DNA of 64,000 nt. It comes from Armigeres subalbatus (lineage: Eukaryota > Arthropoda > Insecta > Diptera > Culicidae). The stretch is taken from assembly GCF_024139115.2 (NCBI RefSeq), contig NC_085141.1, positions 129,579,822 to 129,643,821 on the forward strand. The letters run 5' to 3'. A model generated the notes under the pieces. The model was not told the DNA's origin. It saw only the letters and a program-made list of their open reading frames with translations, and ran no database searches. Shown piece by piece: positions 44,371-56,280 of this stretch. The position numbers were made by a program, and so were the translations under genes. Numbering within the stretch: position 1 is the stretch's first letter; the number at the start of each line of letters is the position of its first letter.

Positions 44371-44636
44371 CCTGTTCCTGCATACTTTTACCTCACAGTC
44401 CCAAAAATTATTCAAGTAATGATTTGACTTCTTGGAAAACCAACCGGATTGGTGTTCTGTACCATAGAGTACTCTATACAATAGGTTATCGAAATGGTAT
44501 AATTTCACCTGATTGAACGTATATATGGTAATGAAATACTAGTTGCGGAAATCCAATTATAAACCTCGAGTCACCACGAGTACGCTGGCTCCTTCCCCTC
44601 TCTTATTAACTGTATAATAAAATGATATTGATTGTA

Positions 44637-44851
44637 GGGTAAATGATGTATTTTGGTCATCTGAATATATTTTGGACTTTTGGCTATATTTTGCGTGTTT
44701 TTCTACGTAGCTTCCTTTTAGTAAATAGGAATCATGTGTCTCTTTAACCTCTTTCATAATCACATTCCTGACCATATTTTCGTATTAAATGAGAGAAAAT
44801 ATAGCCAAAAGTCCAAAATATATTCAGATGTCCAAAATACCATCGTTACCC
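44637..44851. mobile_element. 215-bp foldback MITE, TA duplication
   Basis: The ends GGGTAAATGATG and CATCGTTACCC lead into a 45-base almost exact complement (CATCTGAATATATTTTGGAC). TA at 44635-44636 and 44852-44853; the right TA is shared with the next element. Confidence 0.8.
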
Positions 44852-44853
44852 TA

Positions 44854-45107
44854 CAGTCAAATTTCACTCGTTGGGCTATATCTTTAGATGGGCTACGATT
44901 TAGTTGGGCGCCCGTTAGTTGGGCTGTAGCCCATTTAAAACGAAGATGGACGTCAAATTATGACATCAACGGCAGTTTTTTTTTCTTTTTCGCAGTTGGC
45001 AGCTCTGAATTGTATTCGCTGATTTGACAGATGAAATCTCAGCCCAACTAACGAAAGTCTTTCACTAGATGGGCTACGAGTTTAGCCCAACGAGCGAAAG
45101 TTGACTG
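44854..45107. mobile_element. 254-bp TA-flanked MITE, GTTGGGCTA-rich
   Basis: The left end CAGTCAAATTTCACTCGTTG and right end (other strand) CAGTCAACTTTCGCTCGTTG are inverted repeats, with repeated TTGGGCT/AGCCCAA inside. TA at 44852-44853 and 45108-45109. Confidence 0.8.
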
Positions 45108-45664
45108 TATATATCACAAAGAACCATGGCTCCGTAAAGTGTTATACACGCCTGAGCCTACCAAATAAACGAACTTGGAAAAAAAATCCAATTATTTATG
45201 TATTATGTTATGTACGTGATAAGTATGAACAATTCAATCAACTTCTTTGTGTTTCCTCCATCGAATACTTTCTAATTTTTGCCTCTCTCGTTTAACCCTT
45301 ATGCGGCCGACGGGGTACCCGTGTTCCTTTTCAAATTCAAGTGGTGATATTTCAATGAATTTTTATAGCTGAAAGCTGAAACTCAGTGACATCTAAGAAC
45401 TCCATAAAATGTAGCATCTGTGAGAAAATCACGTTGATACAGTGAGGAGGGACGTGGGGAGGGGCATCTGATTTTTTTTACCACGTGGATGGCCGACAGG
45501 GTACCCGTGTTCCCATAAATTGATATTTTCATAACTTAAACAATTTTCAACCGATTTAGATAATTTTGACAGTTTTGGAAACAGAAACTCATATACTTTT
45601 TGCCCATTGTCAAGGTTTACAGCTTTTGTCCATGGTTATACAAGAAATCTTTGAAGTAAGGCTT

Positions 45665-45866
45665 CCCAAGCAACCAGAAGTTCAGATTTTACTTAAATTT
45701 ACTCTTAACCGAACTAATTGGTTCACTATGGTTCACATCAAGTTCCAAGCATCCTTAACGGAACTTTAAAGTTCACTTAAAGTTCCGTTACATACAAAAA
45801 ATTACTTAAAATGAGAGCTGATTAAGCCAAAATAGCCCTTCTTATCCGAACTTCTGGTTGCTTGGG
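45665..45866. mobile_element. 202-bp MITE with CCCAAGCAACCAGAAGTTC ends
   Basis: Exact inverted ends CCCAAGCAACCAGAAGTTC, flanked by TT only. Removing it restores AAGGCTTAAGAGTC, the sequence present (inverted) in the opposite arm at about 54690. The interior repeats AAGTTCC and GGAACTTTAA. Confidence 0.8.
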
Positions 45867-46130
45867 TTAAGAGTCTACACACGTAACCGAAGGACTATCA
45901 ACCAGTTTCAAATATATTACATGCTCATTGCGCTTCTTAGAATAGTCGGTGTTCACAGTATATATTCGGGATTCAAAAAACCCCTGGAGTAAGGCCTAAG
46001 TCATCCAAAAAATCCCTGGATTAAGATCTTATGGTCTGCTAACGTAACCAAAGGTCTATCGTGTAAATTCAAAAACGCTACATGCTCTTTATGGTGCAAT
46101 ATATGTTCCGGGTCATCCAATGACCTTTTC

Positions 46131-48583
46131 TTAAAACATGTTTGCATTCCAAGTATTTCTTGTTGCTGTCATTGATTCCAGGTAGTCTACGAACTCCATA
46201 CAGTCAAGGTCTTCGGATCAATCTCCGCAATGGAGGCAGTTAACGAAGAATAAACAAGTTGCGTGACCCCTTCTTGGTATATGTTTGTATTTTAAGTAGT
46301 TCTTGTTGTTCTCGTGGGCTCCAGGAAGTCTACGAACTCCATAGAGTCAAGATCTGTGGATCAACCTCAGTAACGGAGGCAGTTATTGAAGAATAAACAA
46401 GTTGTGTGACCCCTTCTTGGTATTTGTTTGTATTCCAAGTAATTCTTGTTGTTGTCATTGGTTCCAGGTAGTCTACAAACTCCATACATTCAAGGTCTGT
46501 GGATCAACCTCCGTAATGGAGGCAGTTATTGAAGAATAAACAAGTTGTGTGACCCCTTCTTGATATACACTGGATTTTGTTTTTACGCGATTTACATTTT
46601 CTCAATTTTCCACTCATCCTAAATGTTTAACGTATATTAATTAACATGTGATTTTTCTTTGATTTATTCTGGATTTTTTGAAACATGTTGCGAAGAGTTT
46701 GGTGGCAAATTGAAGTCACACGATCAAAAATACGAGCGAAAAAAAATCGTGTAAAAACAAAATCCTGTGTATATATATATCTGTTTTTCATGTAGTTCTT
46801 GTTGTTGTCGTGAGTTCCAGGTAGTCTACGAACTCCATACAGTCAAGCTCTTCGGATCAATCTCCGTGATGGAGGCAGTTATCGGAGAATAAACAAGTTG
46901 CATGACCCCTTCTTGGTATATGTTTGAATTCCAAGTAGTTCCTGTTGTTGTCGTGAGTTCCAGGTAGTCTACGAACTCCATACAGTCAAGTTCTTCGAAT
47001 CAATCTCCGTAGTGGAGGCAGTTATCGAAGAATAAACAAGTTGTGTGACCCCTTTTTGGCATATGTTTGTATTCCAAGTAGTTCTGGTTGTTGTCGTGGG
47101 CTCTGGGTAGTCTACGAACGTCATAGATTCAAGGTCGGTGGATCAACCTCCGTAATGGAGGCAGTTATTGAAGAATAAACATGTTTTGTGACCCCTTCTT
47201 GGCATATGTTTGTTTTTCATGTAGTTCTTGTTGTTGTCGTGAGTTCCAGGTAGTCTACGAACTCCATACAGTCAAGGTCTTCAGAACGATCTCCGTAATG
47301 GAGGCGTTTATCGAAGAATAAACAAGTTGCGTGACCCTTTTTGGTATATGTTTGTATTTCATGTAGTTCTTGTTGTTGTCGTGAGTTCCAGGTAGTCTAC
47401 AAATTCCATACAGACAAGATCTTCGGATCAATCTCCGTAATGGAGGCAGTTATCGAAGAATAAACAAGTTGCGTGACTCCTTCTTGGTATATGTGTGTAT
47501 TCCAAGTAGTTCTTGTTGTTGTCGAGGACTCCAGGTAGTCTACGAACTCCATAGAGTCAAGGTCTGGGGATCGACCTCGGTAACGTAGGCAGCGTTCGAA
47601 GAATAAACAAGTTTTGTGACCCCTTCTTGATATATGTTCGTATTCCAAGTAGTTCTTGTTGTCGTTGGCTCAGGGTAGTCTACGAACTCCATAGATTCAA
47701 GGTCGGTGGATCAACCTCCGTAATGGAGGCAGTTATTGAAGAATAAACAAGTTATGTGACTCCTTCTTGGTATATGTTTGTATTTCATGTAGTTCTTGTT
47801 GTTGTCGTGAGTTCCAGGTAGTCTACGAACTCCATACAGTCAAGATCTTCAGATCTATCTCCGTTATGGAGGCAGTTATCGAAAAATAAACAAGTTACGT
47901 GACCCCTTCTTTGTATATGTGTGTATTTCAAGTAGTTCTTGTTGTTGTTGAGGACTCCAGGTAATCTACGAACTCCATAGAGTCAATGTACGATAACGGA
48001 GGCAGTTATTGAAAAAAACAAGTTGTGTGACGCCTTCATGGTATTTGTTTGTATTCTAAGTAGTTCTTGTTGCCATTGATTCCAGGTAGTCTACGAACTC
48101 CATAGAGTCAAGGTCTGTGGATCAATATTCGTAATGGAGGCAGTTATTGAAGAATGAACAAATTTTGTGACCCCTTCTTGGTATATGTTTGTATTCCAAG
48201 TAGTTCTTGTTGTCGTGGGCTCCAGGTAGTCTACGAACTCCATAGATTCAAAGTCTATGGATCAACCTCCGTAATTCAGGCAGTTATTGAATAATAAACA
48301 AGTTGTCTGACCCCTTCTTGGTATATGTTTGTATTCCATGTAGTTCTTGTTGTTGTCGTGAGTTCCAGGTAATCTACGAACTCCATACAGTCAAGATCTT
48401 CGGATCAATCTCCGTAATGGAGGCAGTTATAGAAGAATAAACAAGTGGCGTGACCCTTTCTTGGTATATGTTTGTATTCCAAGTAGTTCTTGTTGTTGTC
48501 GTGGGCTCCAGGTAGTCTACGAACTCCATAGAGTCAAGGTTGGCGGATCAATCTCCGTAACGGATGCAGTTATTGAAGAACAA
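46131..48583 (+). repeat. ~140-bp tandem array (unit B), about 16 copies
   Basis: Each unit contains GTAGTCTACGAACTCCATA, GATCAATCTCCGTAATGGAG, GAAGAATAAACAAGTTG and GTGACCCCTTCTTGGTATAT. Units diverge by several percent and in length (about 130-146). Decayed units in the same direction reappear at 51460-51990. Open frames here are by-products. Confidence 0.85.
46568..46769. mobile_element. 202-bp MITE inside the tandem array, TA duplication
   Basis: The ends CACTGGATTTTGTTTTTACG and (other strand) CACAGGATTTTGTTTTTACA, flanked by TA at 46566-46567 and 46770-46771. It interrupts one unit between CTTCTTGATA and ATATCTGTTTTTC. Confidence 0.75.
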
Positions 48584-51209
48584 CTGGGAGGGATGGAAGG
48601 TAGCGGTTTTTCTTCAATACCTTTTCCGAAATTAATCTATCACATGTTGGGCATATGTATAATCGAGTTTCAGACATAGTAATTAATTTCCACTCCGGGT
48701 GGCTCAATACCCGGAACACAGGCAATTAACTTTGGATGTACTGAACTCGAAAGGCGATCTCTCTTCGCTTATGTGGTCGGGTTGGGATCTGACGACCAAC
48801 TTGCACAATCTTACACAACCCTACTTCATCGAGCGCCGTGGTGATGAAGCAAGTGTGTAGGAGCCAGATAATACTAAATACTCATCCTACGTGGTTGGCA
48901 TTGTACAAAAACATATATGAGAGAGTTAGTTCTGAGCAGTCTTCACGAAAACATGAGCGGCGCTGAGCTTGTGTGCAGTTTTTGCCAGTGCATGTTCATC
49001 CTTAGCGCGCGCTCTCTTTCAAGCTCGTGTTCACCGTCAACATTGAACATGGGTGCGAAAAATGAACGCGGTGCGGTTCAGCTCAGGCTCGAGCTCAAGC
49101 TCAAAACTTGGGCTGTGTGCTCATGGAGCATGCTGTGTGCTCAGACTGTGTGCTTAGGCTGCTGTAAACTGAGGCTGTGAGCGTAGGTTGTGGGCCGAGC
49201 GTGAAGCATCACGATTATGCGGCAATGCGGCACGTTTCATATGCGGCATATATAGTTGAGGTTGAAGGCAAAAAACGATTCGGAGCAGGATGCCTTTATT
49301 GGGGCCTTGATTCAGAGTTTGTAGATGACAAGATATAGTTTCAGCATTTGTAGATAAACATGGCAGCATTGATTATTTTACGATATAAGTAAAATATACA
49401 ATATTTTATTGCTATATGCAAGATTTTATTGCTTGAATATTTTTCAAATGTGTGCATCTGACCTTGATAGCAATGAGTAGAAGTATGCGCAAACCTAAAT
49501 CTCACTGTACAGAATATTTAAGATTTATTATTCATATCATGAATTTTTATTTTTGTTTTTCATGAAGATTTATTAGAAGCATTTGAAAACTACTTTCTAA
49601 AAACTGGTCTATATGGAAGCATTGGTGTTTTTTTTCTTTATGATTCTTCTCTCGGTTGTAAATCCCTTAGTATGTGGAAAGCGTGTTATGTTTTATTTAT
49701 TAAAGATTGTAGAAAATAAACCGAAGCTTGGAACTTTCACATAAAAAAATAAGTGTGTTAGCAAAGATACACATAATATTATTATTTCTGTTATTAAAAC
49801 TATTAAACTCAATTGGGGAGATGAATGAAACGCATACAATCTTTCCAGAAAAACGAAAAACGTAAAAATGTTCAATAAACGGCAAAATTAAATAAAAGCC
49901 ACCAACATGTTTCGGTCCAGTCTAAAATGTTTTCGGGTGGAAAATATTCTCGACACTCTGGGCATAGTTTATTCATTGTGTTTACCGCAAATGATAAAAA
50001 AAATACACCTTCATTCAATGGCAGGCAAGCTTTCAATTAACTGTGTAATGTAAATGCTAATAGGGAACACTAAGTTGGGAACTAATAAGGAAAATAGCAG
50101 TTGGAATAAAAATCCATTGAGGAAGAGATGAAGATATTTCGATAATGTTGACTATTGGTCAACCTATTTTATTTTCCACAAACTTTCAACAGATTATATT
50201 GAACATATTGAAAAGTAGAGCGGAGGACCAGTTGGACTGTACCCCCAATTTCCGTCCGCAACGTCTTCCAACCATATGATTCAATTTTGCGTACATCACT
50301 AGAAATCTGCAGATGCTAACTGCGTACTAGAATCCAAGTAATTCAGTTCTAATGCGCCCAAGTAATAAGCTTTGCGGACGGGAATGGTTGATGCTGCCCT
50401 AATGGTTCGATAGCCTAATACAAAAAGTCCGTGATTTAAGATTCTTGCAGTAGTTTTCAGTAATTCCGGTTTCACACGGATACTTAATCAATCGTTATGT
50501 AAATACTTCTGATCGTTGTTGTTTGCAAAAGTGTTGGCCAATATCGGGAACTTGTGCGGAATTTTAAAATATGATCGTGTGCCTACTCGTTTGAATCAAT
50601 ACACTGAAGTCAGTTTTCACACGGACAATATCCCGTATACGTATAGGATACGTATATTCCGAAAACCGCATAAAAAACGACTTAATCGAAAACAGTTTTT
50701 TTGCGATTTCCACTTATACAATGTGAATCCACGTAAAAAGCGACCCCAGTATACACATTCATAATAATACTATTTTTACTTGTGTTAAGAAGTTTGATAT
50801 GAACATCAAAATCACATACCAAAATGATAAGCCAAGCTCAAACCAATGTCTGTGGATTGGAACCAATGTTTTGTACCGTGCTCAAAGCGGCGCTCACAGC
50901 CGCGCTGAAAACATCAATGTTCGAGCGCCGCTGTGAGCGCGGTGCAAAACATGAGCATCCAGCCTGCGCTCGTGTTCATGTTCATTTGTACGAGTGCACA
51001 TTCGAGCCCGAAGCGAATGTTCATTCGAGTGCGGCAGCATGGATAAACATCTGCGCGGGGCTGCACCTTGAAGACTGGTTCTGAGAATGTATTGCGAGAG
51101 TTCGGCTACATGCCCGGTGCTGTGAATTTGGTTTCATCAGTACCCGCTAAGCTGCGGAGGACGACGGAGTGAGTCAACCTCATCTGAGTGAATGTACGCA
51201 ATCCTAGTA
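48584..51209. other. Centre of the TTAA element, no transposase
   Basis: About 2.6 kb of unassigned DNA. Two GC-richer stretches (48944-49190, 50870-51070) contain GCGGCGCT, GAGCTC and a local palindrome (GCGGCGCTCACAGC and GAGCGCCGCTGTGAGC). An open frame at 50516-50764 has no motif. Confidence 0.5.
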
Positions 51210-51445
51210 CAGTAACCGTTCGATAACTGCAAAATGTTTACTTTTCAGTTATCGAATGCCGTTCGATAACTGCAACGCACTCTAGACGTCAAACGGTTGT
51301 CAATCGACGTCAGATGCAATAAAAGTGCATCTAAATGTGCAGCGCAATGCAGCTGTCATTGAGTCTGACATCGGTTTGAAGTTTAGCGGTCCGATAACTG
51401 TAAAACTGTCGCAACTATCGAATTGCAGTTTTCGAACGTCTGCTG
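51210..51445. mobile_element. 236-bp TA-flanked MITE
   Basis: The ends CAGTAACCGTTCGATAACTG and (other strand) CAGCAGACGTTCGAAAACTG, TA at 51208-51209 and 51446-51447. The ends match the 6.3-kb element at 3224-9524. Confidence 0.75.
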
Positions 51446-51459
51446 TAGTTTTTGTTTTT

Positions 51460-51990
51460 GCCATGGTACTAGGTAGTCTATGAACTCCATATAGAAATGA
51501 TCTGTTCGGAGACGAGGCACACAGCAAATAATTTTGAAAATTCAACGACGTGTAAAACTGCAGGTTACCCCATCAAACGAATTAACATTCGATATTCAAT
51601 TAAATTTGATTGAATTTTACAAGCAAGCACCGTTTAAGTTTATTTCGATTTAAAAGAATAGTGAGATCGATTGAATGTTACGTTTATTTGCATGCTCCAA
51701 ATATGTGCATGAAAATACATTTAAAATCACAACATATTTTTATCTGTGCAGCCTCGGGTTGAAAGTGTCCCTAATAAAGACATAATAAAGAAGAATGATC
51801 TGCAAATCAACCCACGAACGGAAGGCTATTGGTATATGTTTGCATTTCAAGTAGTTCAAGTTGTTGTCATTAGCTCTGGTCAGTTATTGAAGAATAAAAA
51901 AGATGTGAAACCTCATCTTGATATATTAGCATTCCAAGTAGTTACTGTTGTCTTGTTGTTGTTGGTTCCAAGCAGTACACAAACTTCATT
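51460..51990 (+). repeat. Decayed unit B copies
   Basis: GGTAGTCTATGAACTCCATA at 51471, and at 51838-51990 GGTATATGTTTGCATTTCAA, CAGTTATTGAAGAATAAAAA and ATTCCAAGTAGTTACTGTTG. Same orientation as the main array. Confidence 0.65.
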
Positions 51991-52133
51991 CATATAACTA
52001 ATATGAAGTTGTCTATTCTTTGGAAATGCAAGATATAAATAAATTGGAGCGATACAACTTCACGCCGAGAACGTGAGGGAAAAAACGGGCTAATATCGCT
52101 AAGATCATGTACTATATTAAAATTAGATTAAGG

Positions 52134-52349
52134 ACACTCCTCACGGAATTCTAGTTTCAAAGTGCTCGCGTTTTCGGAGGCACACCAATCGATACGAAGG
52201 CGGCGCACAACTGTCATTTTTGTTGATTTAGCTTTGCTACGTCCCAGCATGCGTGAAATAATAAAAATGACAATTGTGCGTTGCTTCCGCATCGAGTGGT
52301 GTGCCCCCGAAAACGCGAGCACTCTGGAACTTGCACTCCGTAAGGAGTG
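52134..52349. mobile_element. ~216-bp foldback
   Basis: Arms with GTGCTCGCGTTTTCGG and CCGAAAACGCGAGCAC, plus ACTCCT/AGGAGT ends and AAATGACA/TGTCATTT near the loop. About 15% mismatch between arms, so it is older. Confidence 0.6.
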
Positions 52350-52657
52350 ACCTTAAAGACCCTCTAGATATTCGTGTAAGCCTAGAAGTCTTACTCCATA
52401 AATTTCTAGGATGACCATTAGCATATGCCATAAACGCATTTTATTCATGGACCCCAAAGGCATGTACTAAATTTAAAACAGGCTGATATATCTCTGGTGT
52501 AGATCCTAATGCCTTACTTCAGGGTTTTCTTGGATGACCATGAACATTTGAAATGGGTGCATTCTATTCTACGTACCATAAAAGGCATATATAACTATTC
52601 AAATAGGCCTGGTTACGCGTGAAGTTCTTGAGGATTGTTCAAGTGTTCTCTTAGATA

Positions 52658-52869
52658 AAGCCTGTCCACGTTAAATTTCGGACACTGTGACAATGTCCAA
52701 TTGATTTGAAGCCATTTTATCACTTTGGACAAGAACGAAAACACGCTGAACGAATCACATAAAGCGGAGAGATTGAGTTGTCATGTAAATTGATCTTCCC
52801 AGTGGTTTGTGAAAATTTTAAAAAATCGCCTTGGATGATGAGTGTCCGAAATTTAACGTGGACAGGCTT
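52658..52869. mobile_element. 212-bp TA-flanked MITE with perfect ends
   Basis: AAGCCTGTCCACGTTAAATT and complement are perfect for at least 29 bases, up to CGGACACT. TA at 52656-52657 and 52870-52871. Tc1/mariner-type by duplication. Confidence 0.85.
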
Positions 52870-53364
52870 TACCCATGAACATATGGAATGAAAGCGGTAT
52901 ATTCTATGTACCACAAATGGCATATGACACTTTTGAAACAATCCGAAAAGTATCTGGTTACGTGTGAAGATCCTGAGGCCTATTCTAGCATTTTCTTGGA
53001 AGGCCATAAACATATGCAATGGACGTATTCTATTCTATGTACCACAAAGGACATGTACCAATTTTGAAACAAGCCAAAAGATCTCTGGGTACCCATGCAG
53101 ATTTAAAGGCCTATTCCAGGGTTTTCTTGGATGACCATAAACATATGCAATGGACGCAATCTATTCTATGTACCTCAAAGGGCATGTAACACTTTTGAAA
53201 AAATCTGAAAGATCTTTGGTTACGCGTGTAGATCTTAAGGCCTTTTCCAGGGTTTTCTTGGATGACCATGAACATATGCAATAAAAGCGTTCTATTCAAT
53301 GTACCACAAAGGGTATGTACCAGTTTTGAAACAATCTAAAAGATCTCTGGTTATGCGTGTAGAT

Positions 53365-54067
53365 TAGGGTGGCTCAAATTAGTATGGGAAAAACTTTGTT
53401 CAATTTTTTTGATGGGCCGCCCTCTTATTCGGTTCTATTTGATGCCCTGATGCTCTGGACAAAATTTCAGCCAAATCGGTCAACGTTTGGGCGGTGCTAA
53501 ACTCGTTGGATGTTTATATGGGAAAATGTATGCATAAACAACCAAAACAGTAAGTAGCAGCTGGACTACACAACTTACGATGAAAAACTATGATACTCAT
53601 TCTTGGAGAATTTAATACAGAATGTTATGCAGAAAACCGCGAGAAGATTCGAGTTTGCCCGGCTAAGTTATTAGTATTTCTCTGCAATGGGGTTTGAGCA
53701 AATTTCCTTTCTTTTACCTTTGAAAAGAAATAAATTCACCATTACAACACTCCAGTAAAATGCTAATATCTTTGCGTAATAAACTCTAATCTTCTCACGG
53801 TTTTCAGCATAACATTCTGTATTTTATTTTACAAGAACTGAATGAGTATCATGGTTCTTGATCGTAAATTGTGCCGTCCAACTGCAAATCACTGTTTTTG
53901 GATGTTTCTGCATACATTTTTCAATATAAACTTCCAACGAGTTTAGCACTGCCCAAACGTTGACCGATTTGGCTGAAATTTTGTCCAGAGCATCAGGGCA
54001 TCAAATAGAACCGAATAAAAGGGCGGCCCATCAAAAAATTTGAAAAAGTGTTTTTTGAGCCACCTTA
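53365..54067. mobile_element. 703-bp hAT-like foldback MITE, 8-bp TSD
   Basis: Flanked by the perfect 8-bp duplication GTGTAGAT (53357-53364, 54068-54075). The ends TAGGGTGGCTCAAA and (other strand) TAAGGTGGCTCAAA; the arms are complementary for over 150 bases (GCCAAATCGGTCAACGTTTG). It sits within a unit A repeat. Confidence 0.88.
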
Positions 54068-54906
54068 GTGTAGATCTTAAGGCCTTTTCCAGGATTTTCT
54101 TGGATGACCATCAACATATGCAACGAAAGCGCTCTTTTCTATGTACCACAAAGGACATGCACCACTTTTGAAACAATCTAAAAGATCTCTGGTTACGCGT
54201 GTAGACCTGAAGGCCTTTTCCAGGGTTTTCTTGGATGACCATGAACATATGCAATGAAGGCGCCAGAGGACTTATCCGAGAGATTTCTTCGATAGCGCAG
54301 AACATATGTGGTAATCACATTTGATTTCAAGATGCGCAAAGAGCATGTACCACTTTTGAGACAAGTCCATAGACCCATGGTTACGAGTGTAGACATTAAG
54401 GCCTTACTCCAGAGATTTCTTGGATGACTCGGAACGTATACTGTGAACGCATTCTATGCTAAGTACCACAAAAAGCATGTACCGTATTTGAATTTACATA
54501 ATAGGCCTTTGGTTACGTGAGTAGATTTTTAGGCTTTACTCCAGAGATTTCTCGGATGACTAAGACCTCATTTCAGGGATTTCTGCATTACCCGAAGCAT
54601 ATACTGTGAACACCTTCAATTCTAAGAAGCGCAATGAGCTTGTAGCATATTTGAAACTGGTTGAATGGCCTTTGGTTACGCGTGTAGACTCTTAAGCCTT
54701 ACTTCAAAGATTTCTTGTATAACCATGGGCATAAGCTGTAAATCTTGACAATGGGCGAAAAGTATATGAGTTTCTGTTTCCAAAACTGTCAAAATTATCC
54801 AAATCGGTTGAAAATTGTTGAAGTTATGAGAATATCAATTTATGGGAACACGGGTACCCTGTCGGCCATCCACGTGTGTTTTTTTTGTTGGCCGCATAAG
54901 GGTTAA

Positions 54907-56280
54907 CCAGGGGATTGAAGAGAAGGCTAATACGCCTACCCACCATTCATTCAATATGGCGTACGATGTTTTTGTTTTAACTTCGTTTTATTCATGATAA
55001 CAAAACTTCGGAAGTATCGATGAGCTATTTTTCGACATAAGGAAGCCATACAAACACAAAAGGCTAGATGTACCTCAACTAATTGGAAGTTTTCGCCAAG
55101 AGAAGTTAATTGCCGATAACTAGCACTAACTGCGTATGAACCAATCACCCATAATGAGCGCTGAATTCGGGTGTACTACCCACAAACTGGGTACCAAAAA
55201 CCGAAGTACCAAAACGATATTGAGTAGAGAGCCATTGTACCGCGGATGACACGCGTTTCACCCTCCTGCGTTTAACAAAGTTATACCGATAGGCTATCGT
55301 TTCACTCCGTAAACAACCGATTTTTTTGCAACAAGTTTTATTCGACAGATAGTAAGCCTAGTTGATCATTATTGAATTTGATAACGATTAAAACTTTCAA
55401 AGGGAATGGTTAGGCGGGGGGGGGGGTGGGGGAGGTTCTAAGATGGGTCAGGGCCATTTTTGAGCATCGTATACATTTCATTGTGGAGATTATGACTTTG
55501 TAGGAGGAATAATTTGGTTCTACTATATTGTCACTCGATTTGATGATAAAATTTTGGTAGAGTAACATATTTTTTAGCATCGTTTCTTATGCGAAACACA
55601 ATTTCTATAATACGTGTAATCTCGTCGAGCAATCTAAAATTTAAACATTTTTAGTAATATAGTAAAAGTATCATAAGTAATGTAGGCCTTGTTGTACTAA
55701 CTGCGTTGAAAAAAAATAAATTTGATCGAAAATTAGACATTCTAATAATTCTATAATTTCTGTCTTCTAGAAAACAATACACGAACGGCTTGTTGCCAAT
55801 TCTTCATCCAAAGCTTAAAAATCCTTTTATTTCAATAAAATCATTGGCAATAAAACTATCAATCTGTGTGTGATTTAAAAATAAGAATGAGAATAATATT
55901 AATTGCAGAATTAAAAGATGACCCATCTTGCCCCGCTGTTTGACCCATCTTACCCCGGCAATTTTGATTGACAGAAAATAGACTTCTACTTTAATGACAA
56001 AAGTGAAATTTTTGTTATTTCATACTCCTGGCTTACAGATTATGAGCTATTTTTATTAATCCACGTTGAAAAGTTGAATTTAAATGTTACTGTTTTGAGG
56101 CATTCAGGGTTCGCCTTAGGTGACCCATCTTACCCCATCATACCCTACATCGAACCATATAATCGCCATATAAGGTATAATTCTGCGGTATAATTATATT
56201 ACTTATTACATATACAGTATACAAATATCATTTGACAATTCTCAAAAACAGTTAAGTATTTTATTCGGAATTTCAACAAT
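54907..56280. other. Spacer with a GGGTAAGATGGGTC-type element
   Basis: AAGATGGGTCAGGGCCATTT at 55440, and repeated GACCCATCTTGCCCC/GACCCATCTTACCCC near 55920-55960 and 56120. This suggests an element of about 0.7 kb (55440-56150). A G-rich run lies at 55415-55437. No gene. Confidence 0.4.

Larger units (their letters stand above)
52350..54740 (-). repeat. ~133-bp tandem array (unit A), about 11 copies
   Basis: Plus-strand reading of a unit: TGGTTACGCGTGTAGATCTT, AAGGCCTTTTCCAGGGTTTT, CTTGGATGACCATGAACATA, TTCTATTCTATGTACCACAA. Spacing between CTTGGATGACC occurrences is 130-135. It is inverted relative to the few unit A copies at 45867-46130. Interrupted at 52658 and 53365. Confidence 0.8.
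45296..54902. mobile_element. 9.6-kb TTAA-flanked piggyBac-like element with tandem-repeat arms
   Basis: TTAA at 45292-45295 and 54903-54906. Inverted ends CCCTTATGCGGCC, with GGGTACCCGTGTTCC subterminally at 45311, 45500 and (inverted) near 54847. Inverted homology extends about 650 bases: terminal unique DNA, then about 133-bp units (unit A). The left arm continues with a direct array of about 140-bp units (unit B). The right arm has about 11 inverted unit A copies. The centre (48584-51209) has no transposase. TTAA plus CCC ends are the piggyBac signature; the arms resemble Foldback elements. At least five other elements are nested inside. Confidence 0.75.

Noticed and set aside
47397..47648. 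Open frames inside the 140-bp array
   Set aside because: They are products of the repeat period and recur with each unit; no independent coding evidence.
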